From a virus, in IMG/VR virus record IMGVR_UViG_3300018080_008436, positions 246,998-310,997 of that record: DNA of 64,000 nucleotides, one strand, 5' to 3'. The notes below the pieces were generated by a model that was given only the letters and a program-made list of their open reading frames with translations, was not told the DNA's origin and made no database searches. Made by a program: the position numbers and the translations under genes. This document shows, piece after piece, positions 9,145 through 18,485 of this stretch (position 1 is its first letter; each line of letters opens with the position of its first letter).

Positions 9145-10271
9145 GAAACATCCTTTATAACACTATCTAATATTTTCTTTGCGACTCCACCTGGCTTAAA
9201 CAGTTGTTTTTCCCTAACTTCATCAAATAGGTCTGAGAAATCTTTTGCCGTAACTCGATTAACAGCCTCTTCAAACTCTTCGAAGTTCACCTCATGATGT
9301 AAAAAGTCCTCAACAGAAGAACTCTTGGAACAAAGTGGACAATTATAAGGTTTGTCATATATCAAACTCGATAACTCTTTTCTTTTCTTATCCCTGATCT
9401 GTTTTTTGCAGAATGGGCAAACAATCCTATCCCCCAAATTAGCACAAAAATCATGATCATACAAAGGTCTAAAATTTCTCTCGTAAGGCTTGCAATTAAC
9501 ATTAACAATAGGTATACCCATCATAACGGCTTCTTTAATCGTTGAAGAACTGCTGTTAACCAACACATCACAAGCAGTCATTAACTCCATTGTCGGATGA
9601 GGAAACCACTTCTTATCTTCTATGTAGATATCCCCTCTCAGATCCTCTGTTGTCCTCTCTTTCGCTCTCGCTTTAACAACAACACAGTAATCCATCCTTC
9701 TTAGATAGTCAAAAACAACTCTGAAATCCACTATCCCGACATCTCTTAACCTGGGAACAATAACGAGAGCTTTTTTCTGGTCTTTGGGCAAGCCATATTC
9801 GCGGATAACCTCATCTCTATCAATTTTAAGATCATATTTAGGCAATCCACAATAGATATTCTTCTCAGACATAGTATTGTAGTACTTTGCAAAATATTCT
9901 CCTGGCATCACGATCTTATTGGCTCTGTTCTTATATAAATTGTGATATCCAGCATGTTTAAAATCACTCATATGGGTTAAAACTACGGTATATACATCTC
10001 CATTTAAGAAATTAAGCCCTCTATTCTCTGAAACGAATACAGGAGTCCTAACACCCAATAATGCTCGTCTAGCGTTTTTATTGATGATCTCAAATCCATA
10101 AATCTCACTCAATTGCCGTAAATTGTCAAGATTATCACATATGTTATTAAACCCTTTCTTACAGATTATATAAAAACGAGATTTTATCCCTAATTTATTG
10201 GCTTCTATTGCCATAGGGATAAAATATTTCAGCATATGAGTTTGTAGAACAACAAAGTTGATGAAATTCAT
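9141..10271 (-). CDS. GT-B-like glycosyl/glycerophosphotransferase with zinc-ribbon insertion
   Basis: Protein of 376 residues related to CDP-glycerol glycerophosphotransferase or surface-polysaccharide GT-B enzymes. The N-terminus has QTHMLKYFIPMAIEANKLG; the C-terminal half has ALVIVPRLRDVG, a FPHPTMELMTACDVLVNSSS core and KEAVMMGIPIVNVN, typical of the nucleotide-binding Rossmann half. A Cys pair CPFCKKQ and a second CPLCSK, 28 residues apart (about 286-317), form an inserted zinc ribbon not seen in its paralog at 11505-12491. The ATG at 10271 follows GAGGAG by 5 nt, directly after the upstream stop. Confidence 0.65.
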   Translation of the reverse strand: MNFINFVVLQTHMLKYFIPMAIEANKLGIKSRFYIICKKGFNNICDNLDNLRQLSEIYGFEIINKNARRALLGVRTPVFVSENRGLNFLNGDVYTVVLTHMSDFKHAGYHNLYKNRANKIVMPGEYFAKYYNTMSEKNIYCGLPKYDLKIDRDEVIREYGLPKDQKKALVIVPRLRDVGIVDFRVVFDYLRRMDYCVVVKARAKERTTEDLRGDIYIEDKKWFPHPTMELMTACDVLVNSSSSTIKEAVMMGIPIVNVNCKPYERNFRPLYDHDFCANLGDRIVCPFCKKQIRDKKRKELSSLIYDKPYNCPLCSKSSSVEDFLHHEVNFEEFEEAVNRVTAKDFSDLFDEVREKQLFKPGGVAKKILDSVIKDVS

Positions 10272-10272
10272 C

Positions 10273-11508
10273 TTACTCCTCAATGCCTGGAGATTTGTAA
10301 TAAAATAACTGCATGTCTTTTCTCTGACATGTCAGCGGAGTCAGTTGAATGTTTTCGTCATATCTTCGATAATCTTCTGGCTCTATGCAATAATCAAACT
10401 TCCCAGTGTTGGTTTTGGCCCCCAACATATCTGATAACTCATAAATCAATACGTGCTTACAAACCCTTAATAGACCCTTCACTAACCGTGCCTTTTCCTC
10501 TCCTTTCGGAAGGTGCATAAGAAATCCCATACTAACGCCAAGATCAAAATAGTTGTCTTCATAATTCTCTAAGCAATATTTCCTCATGTCTCGACAGAAA
10601 AAATGGGCGTTTCTATCTGAAAAAAGTTCCCTAGCTTGATTTAACGCTTCTTCACTGATGTCGAACCCTACAGCTTCACAATCATATCTATCAACAGCAT
10701 ACAATAAATTTCTACCTACATTACACCCAACTTCAACGATATTATTTACATCAGCTTCATTGGAAATCTGATCAAAATAATCATACATAGATTTAGTTCG
10801 ATCCTTTTTGACCTTAGAATTCAGATAGTTGCCCTTTATGGTCTCACCTTTGTATTTAACATACAAATTCTCTCCCCAATAATTCGCTTTTTTCTTTCTT
10901 AAAATATAATATTTGTAAGAGCCATCTACCTCATCAAAATACTCATAATTAGGATTGAATGATTTGAATGATTCATCCACTTTCTTAATATCAAAAAGAC
11001 TACAATCAGCTTCATTAACCTCATGAGTTCCTTTATCAAATCCAATAACAATAATCCCATCTTCTTTTAGTATAGAAAACCACTTTTCTAAAGTAATATT
11101 TGGATTTGGGGCGTGATCTAAAGAATTCGAAAAAATGATATCCCACTTCTCGTTCCAATCTTTTGGAAAATTCGAGAAATCCATTACGAAATCTGCATTA
11201 GATTCTGGAGAAATATCAAGAGAACTCACAGAAACATTTTTGTCTTTTAGCCCCTCTCTCCAAACATCTCGTTCATGGTTGTTTCTCGTCCCAAGGCAGA
11301 TCATCTCAGAACCGTCTTCAACCAAATCATATATTTTGTCACAGCATTCTAAGTAATGATTTTTATCTCTCTTCTTGTAGGCTTTGGCCTTATGTCTTTT
11401 AACCTGAGCATCAACATACTCATCTTGACTTACTCCCTCGTCGTAAAACCTTTTCTTAACAAAGTTAAAATCAAAAGTATTTTTAAATGCTCTTTTCTTC
11501 TTTCTCAT
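10273..11508 (-). CDS. Tandem SAM-methyltransferase-like protein
   Basis: 411 residues with two Rossmann-type units. The C-terminal unit (about 235-405) is a clear class I methyltransferase: NNIVEVGCNVGRNLLYAVD, EAVGFDISEEALNQARELF and YFDLGVSMGFLMHLP. The N-terminal unit (about 50-190) looks like a second one: SEMICLGTRNNHERDVWREG, VSSLDISPES, WDIIFSNSLDHAPNP and GIIVIGFDKGTHE. The first unit lacks a canonical GxGxG, so it may be a non-catalytic or divergent domain. Four-base overlap with the upstream gene. Confidence 0.7.
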   Translation of the reverse strand: MRKKKRAFKNTFDFNFVKKRFYDEGVSQDEYVDAQVKRHKAKAYKKRDKNHYLECCDKIYDLVEDGSEMICLGTRNNHERDVWREGLKDKNVSVSSLDISPESNADFVMDFSNFPKDWNEKWDIIFSNSLDHAPNPNITLEKWFSILKEDGIIVIGFDKGTHEVNEADCSLFDIKKVDESFKSFNPNYEYFDEVDGSYKYYILRKKKANYWGENLYVKYKGETIKGNYLNSKVKKDRTKSMYDYFDQISNEADVNNIVEVGCNVGRNLLYAVDRYDCEAVGFDISEEALNQARELFSDRNAHFFCRDMRKYCLENYEDNYFDLGVSMGFLMHLPKGEEKARLVKGLLRVCKHVLIYELSDMLGAKTNTGKFDYCIEPEDYRRYDENIQLTPLTCQRKDMQLFYYKSPGIEE

Positions 11509-12491
11509 AATAATTTCTCCAATATATTTTTAGAAACATCTCCTTTTTCGAATAGGTGTTTTTCACGCGACTCTTGAAAACTACCTTTCAAATCAGTAGA
11601 CATAATTTTTTCAATTGACCTTTTAATCTTCTCAACATCTGCCGAGACAGCAAGATTAATGACATAGTCGTAGTCATATAAAAAATCAAAACGTCTTGAC
11701 GATTTCACACAGAAGTTGATAAAAGGTACATCCATCATAACACATTCTTTTGATGCAGTTGAATCAAAATTAACTACAAAATCGCTAACAGACATAAGTT
11801 CCATTGTAGAATGAGGATACCAACTAAAATCTTCAACATATGTATCCCCTCTATATAATTCGTGATTCTTCATCCCTGATTGAATTGGATCTTTCCCTCT
11901 CGTTTTAACAATAATGCTATACCCCATCTGATGCAACGACTCATAAGCTCTTTGCAAAACTGTAAATAACTTTCCGTTAAGATATTTTACACGAGGAAAT
12001 ATGACAAGAGCATTCTTCTCTCCAACTCTATATCTCCTTCGCACAGAATCTGGATCAATGACTACGTCATACTTTGGACTACCAAAATACAAATTTTTGG
12101 GACTCTCCTTTTTAAAATACTGCGCAAAAAATTCACTTGGCATACATACATGATCAACATCGTCTATATAATGATCATAATGAACTGTAAAATCTCTCAT
12201 TGAAGTGATTGCCACACTCTTTTGGCAGGAAGAGATATTATCAATGTTCACTCCTTCAATAGAAAAAACAATCGAATCTTTGTCTTCAATCTTTCTACGA
12301 TAATTCACTACGAATCCATGATCAAAAGCCATTTCTTCAAGGAGATGCTTGTGTGAAGCTGGGTTGTGGTACTTTTGAGTTTTATAGACATGCAACTGAG
12401 ATTTAAGACCCAAACGATTCCCTTCTTTAATAAGGGGAATGTAATATCTTAATGCCGCCATTTGATCTAGTATGAATCTTAGATTGCTCAA
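11505..12491 (-). CDS. GT-B-like surface-glycan transferase (paralog)
   Basis: 328 residues, paralogous to the gene at 9141-10271: both share xxLRYYIPLIxExNRLGLKS-like N-termini, MPSEFFAQYF/MPGEYFAKYY, xSPKNLYFGSPKYDxxID, a PHSTMELMS/PHPTMELMT block and KExVMMxxPxxN. It lacks the zinc-ribbon insertion. The start is a TTG at 12491 with GAGGAA 5 nt upstream; it overlaps the upstream stop as TTGA. Likely transfers a sugar or glycerol phosphate in the same pathway. Confidence 0.65.
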   Translation of the reverse strand: MSNLRFILDQMAALRYYIPLIKEGNRLGLKSQLHVYKTQKYHNPASHKHLLEEMAFDHGFVVNYRRKIEDKDSIVFSIEGVNIDNISSCQKSVAITSMRDFTVHYDHYIDDVDHVCMPSEFFAQYFKKESPKNLYFGSPKYDVVIDPDSVRRRYRVGEKNALVIFPRVKYLNGKLFTVLQRAYESLHQMGYSIIVKTRGKDPIQSGMKNHELYRGDTYVEDFSWYPHSTMELMSVSDFVVNFDSTASKECVMMDVPFINFCVKSSRRFDFLYDYDYVINLAVSADVEKIKRSIEKIMSTDLKGSFQESREKHLFEKGDVSKNILEKLL

Positions 12492-13414
12492 ATTATTTCC
12501 TCATACTGTTTACACATATCTTCTTTCCCATAATCATAAAACGCCATACGATTCTGGCAAATTTTATAATGTATATAGTCACTCTGCAATACTCTTATTA
12601 TCTCAAATAACTCTTCTGCATCTTTAAACGTCCTTACAAAATCCTTTGCATACTCAATACAAGCGTCAGCTTCGCTATGAATGAGAGGAATTAACCCACA
12701 ACTCAGCCCTTCTGGTATATGGTTGGGGCCTGGTTCAAACAATGATGCTGATACATAAACATCATGCTCCCTTAGTAATTCTGGCAATGCATGATAAGGT
12801 TGAGCCGATATCTTTCGACAATACTGTAAACTACCTTTCATCGGCCTCCCTATAAAAGTGAATTGAGCAATCTGTGGATTTCTATTACAAAATCTATCCA
12901 ATTCTTTGTAAATAGGATAACCCTTATATATGTTATCTGAGAAATGGTGAGTTACGATCTTTAGTGGGGACATTGGCCTTCTTGATCTATCCTCTCTATA
13001 AAAAAGAGTTCTATCGCTACCATTTCTAATGACAACCGAATTAGAAACATTCATCCCCTTATCTATAAAATACCCTCTGAGCCATTCACTTACAAATACA
13101 GTCTTGTCAGCAACCCTTTTATTAGATTGAATAATGAGATCATCCAACCCCTTGCTGTTTGGTCTATGAGCATCATTTTCATTGATTCGATGAATGACCT
13201 TAGCCCCTTTCTTCCTTTGCTCTTCAACTTCCTCCAAACTAAATGTAACGCTTCTATCACGAACATCCATCAGAACAATTACGTCAACGTCATTCGACAG
13301 ATCAAAAACTACATCATGTCCTTTGCCAGAGAAATAGGCAGACAACATCCTAAGGACTTGATTCCCCCCTCCGTATGGACCATCTACTATTCTTCTGTTA
13401 AAAGCTATTTTCAT
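12488..13414 (-). CDS. Family 4 glycosyltransferase
   Basis: GT-B retaining glycosyltransferase of 308 residues. The N-terminus RRIVDGPYGGGNQVLRMLSA is the GT4 glycine-rich acceptor-side motif. KIVTHHFSDNIYKGYPIYKE and the IAQFTFIGRP strand begin the C-terminal half. HDVYVSASLFEPGPNHIPEG with GLSCGLIPLIHSE is the EX7E-type donor-binding region. It overlaps neighbours by 1 and 4 nt. Sugar unknown. Confidence 0.85.
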   Translation of the reverse strand: MKIAFNRRIVDGPYGGGNQVLRMLSAYFSGKGHDVVFDLSNDVDVIVLMDVRDRSVTFSLEEVEEQRKKGAKVIHRINENDAHRPNSKGLDDLIIQSNKRVADKTVFVSEWLRGYFIDKGMNVSNSVVIRNGSDRTLFYREDRSRRPMSPLKIVTHHFSDNIYKGYPIYKELDRFCNRNPQIAQFTFIGRPMKGSLQYCRKISAQPYHALPELLREHDVYVSASLFEPGPNHIPEGLSCGLIPLIHSEADACIEYAKDFVRTFKDAEELFEIIRVLQSDYIHYKICQNRMAFYDYGKEDMCKQYEEII

Positions 13415-14160
13415 TAATCTCTGAACCTACGAACTCTTATGCTACCTTTCTTCGCTAGTTTATAATGTTCATCTATAAGCTTCATAGTTTTCTTTCTTTC
13501 GATCTCAGCCTCTCTAAGATTAGGACCATGGCCACTATCATCTGGACTATGAACCCATGTCTCAACCATAATTGAACCCTTGTTAGAGTGATTTATGATA
13601 TTCTGAGTTACATCATAAGGATTTGGGAGATGCTCATATACATCCATAATACAGACGATATCAAAATTACATGAGAATTTAGGATTCGAATAATCCGCTG
13701 TTATCTCATGCACTTCGCATTCAACCCCTGCCTTGTTCAACCTCCACTTAGCAAACTCAAGATGTTCTCCAGCTACATCAACCAAAACAAACTTCATGTT
13801 CGACACATCTTTAGTTTGAGTGACCCAATGAGTAAATGGAGCGATTCCACATCCATATTCCAAAACAACACTGTTATCTTTTAGATATGGATTAAAAAAT
13901 CTTCCATAATTGAACCCTCTTCTATAAACCATCTGACGGAATACCTGCCATGCCCCAATATCTTTATAGAAATCCATTTTTGATTGTAAAGATTCTCTAG
14001 GCTTCATATCCCAAAGGTCTTCAAAAGTCATTCCACTTACAGCTTCACATGTATCGGACTCTGGCAAATCAGGCTTACGCCCCTTTGCTCTTGTCCCCAA
14101 TATCTCTGCCTCTTCTGGAGTTACTCCATAATACTCACATAAATCATCACACCAAACCAT
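13414..14160 (-). CDS. Class I SAM-dependent methyltransferase
   Basis: 248-residue methyltransferase. NSVVLEYGCGIAPFTHWVTQ (near residue 96) is the SAM loop, FVLVDVAGEHLEFAKWRL is strand 2, and FDIVCIMDVYEHLPNPYDVT is the post-III motif of Methyltransf_11/23 enzymes. The first 80 residues (EEAEILGTRAKGRKPDLPES) are an extra N-terminal segment. AGAGGAA precedes the ATG. Probably methylates a sugar or lipid-linked intermediate. Confidence 0.8.
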   Translation of the reverse strand: MVWCDDLCEYYGVTPEEAEILGTRAKGRKPDLPESDTCEAVSGMTFEDLWDMKPRESLQSKMDFYKDIGAWQVFRQMVYRRGFNYGRFFNPYLKDNSVVLEYGCGIAPFTHWVTQTKDVSNMKFVLVDVAGEHLEFAKWRLNKAGVECEVHEITADYSNPKFSCNFDIVCIMDVYEHLPNPYDVTQNIINHSNKGSIMVETWVHSPDDSGHGPNLREAEIERKKTMKLIDEHYKLAKKGSIRVRRFRD

Positions 14161-14171
14161 GTTAATTCCTC

Positions 14172-14798
14172 TTATTTGTTATAAAGTATGCATAGACCAA
14201 ATTTGTCTCTTATAAACTCTATTCTTACATCGTCATCTTCATAAACGTCTTCTGTAACAACTTCAGATCCAAATATCTCTTCAAGAACATAAAGTTCCCA
14301 TGCGGCATATACCTTCTTGTTCTGAAAATTGTTTGAAGCTCTCTTAAGAGCCTCATAGACATTCATAGAGATATCATGGGTCATGAAGTTAACCTCATTC
14401 TCCAAAGCTAATTTTACTAAATTCCTGGTCAGTATATATGGATGGGCATCAAGGAAAAGAAGGTCTGGGTTATATTTCTCAAAAAGTCCTTCCTCTTTCC
14501 CAGTTACATCCTCAACATGCAAAGTAAAGTCTTTCTTGTCCATGAACTTCACTTTGTCTTCAATATCCCAAGAGTGAATCTCAAGATCTATTTCCAGGTA
14601 TTTTGCAATATCATAAAAAACTCTGGTTGAACATCCATACTGCACTCCAAACTCCAAAAGAACTTTGGGTCTATTCTCTTGGAAATATTCAAAAATACCT
14701 CTCACTTCTTCTTTAGAAACTGTTTTGGCTTTTTTCAGTATCCTTGGCAATTGACTATTATCAAAAAAATCATCGAAATTCTTCATATTCTTCTCCAT
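14172..14798 (-). CDS. Class I SAM-methyltransferase-like protein
   Basis: Methyltransf_24-like protein of 208 residues. VLLEFGVQYGCSTRVFYDIA (about residue 50) is the SAM loop, and PDLLFLDAHPYILTRNLVKL replaces the D-x-DG-H signature with D-A-H. FMTHDISMNVYEALKRA follows. Two in-frame ATGs are possible, 14798 and 14786; the second has GGAGAAG close upstream, the first has only a weak Shine-Dalgarno. Role in the glycan pathway is inferred from context. Confidence 0.65.
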   Translation of the reverse strand: MEKNMKNFDDFFDNSQLPRILKKAKTVSKEEVRGIFEYFQENRPKVLLEFGVQYGCSTRVFYDIAKYLEIDLEIHSWDIEDKVKFMDKKDFTLHVEDVTGKEEGLFEKYNPDLLFLDAHPYILTRNLVKLALENEVNFMTHDISMNVYEALKRASNNFQNKKVYAAWELYVLEEIFGSEVVTEDVYEDDDVRIEFIRDKFGLCILYNK

Positions 14799-14800
14799 CT

Positions 14801-15679
14801 TTAAACAAACTCCTGAAATAACTGGTCAAATCTTGGTACAATTACTTCATGTAAAAAATTCTGCACATTTTGATAATTATACATGACATAATCCTTACTC
14901 TTAAATATCTTTTTGGCGATCTCATCAGGCTCACATAAACAATTGGGGTGAATAACCTCAGAAACAATCCCGACATCAGTAGCAACAACAGGTACTTTCC
15001 TATAAGTAGCTTCTAAAACTGCTTGTGGACCGCCCTCTGTTCTAGATGAAATAATATAAGCATCCAACTTGTCATAAAGAGGATTTAAATTATCAACTTT
15101 ATGATGATATTCATATCGTATACCTCGTTTCTCAAGTTCACCAATGACATACTCTCTACAAAAACCTGCCAAAACTACATTGACCTCGACCGATTTGTTA
15201 ATTTCTTCAATAGCGTCGATTAGAATATCTGGTCCTTTCACTAACTTTGCTTTTCTTGTCCTCGTTTCTCCATCCTTTTGAAAAGAACCGATGTTGAAAA
15301 ACTTGTTTGGCTCAACTTCATACTTTGGTTCCCTGGCTTTTGATAACACCCAGTAAGGAATCTGCCTAATATTGTCATTTACGCCGAGATCCTGCATCTC
15401 TTTAAAAGTGAATCTGTTGTTGGTTACGCAAGCAACTGCTTTCTTCAACAGATCCAATTTATACATCTTAATCTGTGGCTTATTAATGTGATGTAAATGC
15501 GCTACTACTGGTCTTCCAAAATTTAATGCTCTACCAAGTGACCAAAAATCAACAGACCAGATTATATCAGGTTGTTTTCTCGGTCCAACAACCTCAAGGC
15601 TTGTATATTTTTGGAAATCTTTCTTGATATTGTCAAGAACCCAATTCGCACCATCAGAAACAACTGCTATCTTTGTCAT
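14801..15679 (-). CDS. Family 4-like glycosyltransferase
   Basis: GT-B glycosyltransferase of 292 residues. The N-terminal half (IAVVSDGANWVLDNIKKDF) ends near residue 115. FNIGSFQKDGETRTRKAKLV and VKGPDILIDAIEEINKSVEV open the donor half. YDKLDAYIISSRTEGGPQAV plus EATYRKVPVVATDVGIVSEV is the EX7E-type motif. ATGA overlap with the upstream glycosyltransferase. Confidence 0.85.
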   Translation of the reverse strand: MTKIAVVSDGANWVLDNIKKDFQKYTSLEVVGPRKQPDIIWSVDFWSLGRALNFGRPVVAHLHHINKPQIKMYKLDLLKKAVACVTNNRFTFKEMQDLGVNDNIRQIPYWVLSKAREPKYEVEPNKFFNIGSFQKDGETRTRKAKLVKGPDILIDAIEEINKSVEVNVVLAGFCREYVIGELEKRGIRYEYHHKVDNLNPLYDKLDAYIISSRTEGGPQAVLEATYRKVPVVATDVGIVSEVIHPNCLCEPDEIAKKIFKSKDYVMYNYQNVQNFLHEVIVPRFDQLFQEFV

Positions 15680-16710
15680 TCTCCAAGGACTCCCTCTATC
15701 AGTTTAACGAATTCTTTAGCCCTTGCATCGATAGTATGATGATTCTTGAAAGTGTCCTTCGCGTTAGCAACAATTCGTTCTCTTTCCTGATCGTTATCAA
15801 CATAATACTTGATTCTCTCAAGAAAATTGTCTTGAGTTACCGACACATAGTTAAACCCATCTTCCAAATGAAGTTCCTTTTCTCCATATGGCTTCTCACC
15901 AACGTATAATGTCCCACAACCCATAGACTCGAAGATTTTATTGAAAGCTAAGTGATATCTCCCTCCACAACTTACCAAAATCTTCGATTTACTAATAACT
16001 TTCGCGTACTCATCTCTAACCATAGGAGTATGTTTGAAGTTGAAACCGCAATGTGGATAGTTTTTGTATACAATCCCTATCTTATCTGAAATTCCAGATA
16101 ATGCTTTATGCATACCTCTTCTAAACCTGTAAAAATTACCCATGGCACCAAGAGTAATGACATCATGTTCTTTAGGCAGTCCATAATCCTTGAAACATGT
16201 CTCCTCAACACACCTCGGATGAGCTACGAATTTCATATGATCTCGTATTCTCTTGTCAAAAAACGAGTTAAAATCTTTTGGATTTGAATATGGTGGGGTA
16301 AAACAGCAGAACATATGACTGAATTGCAACCCTCCGAGATCGTTCGAAAATTTCCTCGGTTTTCTTGCCCAAAAATCACTAAGAGCAAAAACCTTCTTTA
16401 CTCCCTTTACCTTCCCAAACCCAGTTGGGAAATTCCATAGGTTTTCAGGTATATTGTAGTGATTTATATAAATGTCACCAACTTTCTCATTTGGAGTGAA
16501 GTAACTGTAAACAATATCAGGTTTGTCATCTCCATATACTTGAGAAATAATCTCTCCCAGGTCGGTATGCTTATAATTTGGCCATCCTGGTCCATACATC
16601 TGAGTATCACATGCCCTATTGACACATTCCATGTCGTAGATCATGTTCCCAGAATGCCATCCCTCCCGATTAACATTCAAAAGCAATACTTTATACTTAC
16701 TCAGAGACAT
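15676..16710 (-). CDS. Glycosyltransferase, GT-B-like
   Basis: 344 residues. YKVLLLNVNREGWHSGNMIY begins the protein; KILVSCGGRYHLAFNKIFES with MGCGTLYVGEKPYGEKELHL matches the donor-domain region of the Glyco_trans_1_2/CgeB-like group. The ATG at 16710 has GGAGGG 3-5 nt upstream and gives a 14-bp overlap with the next gene; a longer frame to 16767 lacks a ribosome site. Conserved position within the operon points to the same polysaccharide. Confidence 0.75.
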   Translation of the reverse strand: MSLSKYKVLLLNVNREGWHSGNMIYDMECVNRACDTQMYGPGWPNYKHTDLGEIISQVYGDDKPDIVYSYFTPNEKVGDIYINHYNIPENLWNFPTGFGKVKGVKKVFALSDFWARKPRKFSNDLGGLQFSHMFCCFTPPYSNPKDFNSFFDKRIRDHMKFVAHPRCVEETCFKDYGLPKEHDVITLGAMGNFYRFRRGMHKALSGISDKIGIVYKNYPHCGFNFKHTPMVRDEYAKVISKSKILVSCGGRYHLAFNKIFESMGCGTLYVGEKPYGEKELHLEDGFNYVSVTQDNFLERIKYYVDNDQERERIVANAKDTFKNHHTIDARAKEFVKLIEGVLGE

Positions 16711-17632
16711 ATTCCCTCCTTTCGAAATACAATGCGAACATAGCCTTAAAACCATAAATCGCCACATCCCAAGACCATCTACTAACTATTTCTGCCTGAA
16801 AATTCTTCGCCTGTTCAATTCTAAACTCATCATCTTTCATTTTTTCTATTGCTTCACAAAGACTATCAACATTCCTATCAATTAGCAGTCCTTTTTCTCC
16901 ATCTTTTATCATATCTGTAGCGGCCCCACTTCTTGTTGAAATAGGAGCCAAACCCATTGCTCCAGCTTCCATGAGGGGGTTATTCAAACCTTCAGTTTTG
17001 GACATACAGACATGGATATTGGCTTTTGAGTAGAAATATGGCATTTCTTCAAGTGTCAATTTTCTATTGTATTCAGCGGTTATGATTTCTGCATTAACCT
17101 TTTTACAAGCTTGTTTAACCAGATCAAAACCCTTGTTGGCAGATCCACGACCAGAAACACTTACCTTTATCGGACCTTCCAAAGGTTGGAATGCATTCTC
17201 ATTCTTCTTTATGTCAAATACATCTAAATTCACTCCATGTCCAACATTCAAAAGTGGCTTGTCATCCACTATACCACTAAAAACGTCAAACATTCTTGAA
17301 TTTACTACATGGAATATAGAGCATTTATCTTTGATCGAAGCACATCTTCCTGGGAACCCATGTTCATACAATCCTTTGGGACCTTCTGGATGCTCTCTAT
17401 GTAGAAATTCACATCTCAACCCCATTATCGTTTTCTCTTTGGGTGGATATCCACCCCTCAAAGGAATTGGATCAAGAACATACACTAAATCGTAGTCTTT
17501 AGACATATTCTTGATACCCTGCTTTCTATAAGCGATATCTATATCATATTCTGTAATGCGTTTCTGGATCTCATGACAATGTCTGTCAAAAATCCACCCT
17601 TTCTGATCTGCGACTAATAAAATCTTCTTCAT
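16697..17632 (-). CDS. Family 4 glycosyltransferase
   Basis: 311-residue GT-B enzyme. ILLVADQKGWIFDRHCHEIQ starts the acceptor half, IKVSVSGRGSANKGFDLVKQ starts the donor half. YFYSKANIHVCMSKTEGLNN and PLMEAGAMGLAPISTRSGAA form the EX7E motif. GEKGLLIDRNVDSLCEAIEK is the usual C-terminal segment. ATGA overlap with the upstream GT32-like gene. Confidence 0.85.
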   Translation of the reverse strand: MKKILLVADQKGWIFDRHCHEIQKRITEYDIDIAYRKQGIKNMSKDYDLVYVLDPIPLRGGYPPKEKTIMGLRCEFLHREHPEGPKGLYEHGFPGRCASIKDKCSIFHVVNSRMFDVFSGIVDDKPLLNVGHGVNLDVFDIKKNENAFQPLEGPIKVSVSGRGSANKGFDLVKQACKKVNAEIITAEYNRKLTLEEMPYFYSKANIHVCMSKTEGLNNPLMEAGAMGLAPISTRSGAATDMIKDGEKGLLIDRNVDSLCEAIEKMKDDEFRIEQAKNFQAEIVSRWSWDVAIYGFKAMFALYFERREYVSE

Positions 17633-18444
17633 AAACTACTCCAGTATCTTTGCAGTGGAAGTGTTAGTATGTCAATTGTATTTCTCCCTGCCTTACATGA
17701 ATTACAATCGTAAAATTCGTTAAATCTCTGACTTTGGGGATGACCTCCATACCAATGCAGAGCATAAGATTCCTGAGTGATATGAATAACGTCCTCATAT
17801 ACCTTATTTATCAGGTAAGACTCAGGAATTGGATAGAAATAATTTGGAGGAGCATTAAAAAGAACATTCTCACTTTCCCACTCTTCTCGATGCTTAGAAA
17901 ACAAATCCCGAAACATGAATGGCCCCAAACTATTGTAATCCTTAGGATCATAACAGTCCATCATCTCATTCATAATTTGTTTTACGACAGGACAATACTT
18001 CTTTGCCCCTATAACGCCAACAGGAGCATAAATACCACAAGATTGCGCCCTATATATGCTGTAGATAAAATCAACGTCAGGAAGGCTGTAAAATGGTCTT
18101 AGTATTATCTGATCTGTATCAAGATAATACCCACCATTATTGTAAAGCCACCACCATCTAAAAAGATCGGATTGATAATTTGGGGCATAAGTGGGGAAAA
18201 GGTTTGATTCGACTACTTTTACACCGAGTTTAGACAAGGCTGGGATGTAGTCAGTAAACAAACGGCCCTCTCGCTGGAAATCCTGCTTCTCTACTCCCCA
18301 TTTAATGTCTTTGGCAGACTGCTTGGAGAGATAGAGTTCGATCTCAGCGTCAGGATGGTGTTTCCTTAAAGAAACAAAAGTCAGGAACCGAAGATATGAC
18401 AACTCAGTTCCTGACCAAAAAAGTCCAAATTTTAACGGAATCAT
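17629..18444 (-). CDS. Glycosyltransferase with DXD sugar-binding motif (GT32-like)
   Basis: 271 residues. YQSDLFRWWWLYNNGGYYLD-TDQ is the hallmark of Gly_transf_sug/GT32 capsular enzymes, with DTD as metal site near residue 108. The N-terminus has FGLFWSGTELSYLRFLTFVS and HPDAEIELYLS. First gene of the minus-strand glycan operon in transcription order. An inverted repeat at 18444-18474 holds its AAGG ribosome site in the loop and ends at the start codon. Confidence 0.85.
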   Translation of the reverse strand: MIPLKFGLFWSGTELSYLRFLTFVSLRKHHPDAEIELYLSKQSAKDIKWGVEKQDFQREGRLFTDYIPALSKLGVKVVESNLFPTYAPNYQSDLFRWWWLYNNGGYYLDTDQIILRPFYSLPDVDFIYSIYRAQSCGIYAPVGVIGAKKYCPVVKQIMNEMMDCYDPKDYNSLGPFMFRDLFSKHREEWESENVLFNAPPNYFYPIPESYLINKVYEDVIHITQESYALHWYGGHPQSQRFNEFYDCNSCKAGRNTIDILTLPLQRYWSSL

Positions 18445-18474
18445 TGGGTTGCCTTATAGTTGTCAACAACCCAA
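18444..18474 (-). promoter_or_regulatory. Inverted repeat over the start of the glycan operon
   Basis: TTGGGTTG and CAACCCAA form an 8-bp stem separated by 15 nt. On the minus strand the 3' arm abuts the ATG of the GT32-like gene, and AAGG sits in the loop. It has no following T-run, so it is more likely a translation-controlling hairpin than a terminator. A TTGACA in the loop has no well-spaced -10 box. Confidence 0.4.
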
Positions 18475-18485
18475 ATATTATACAG

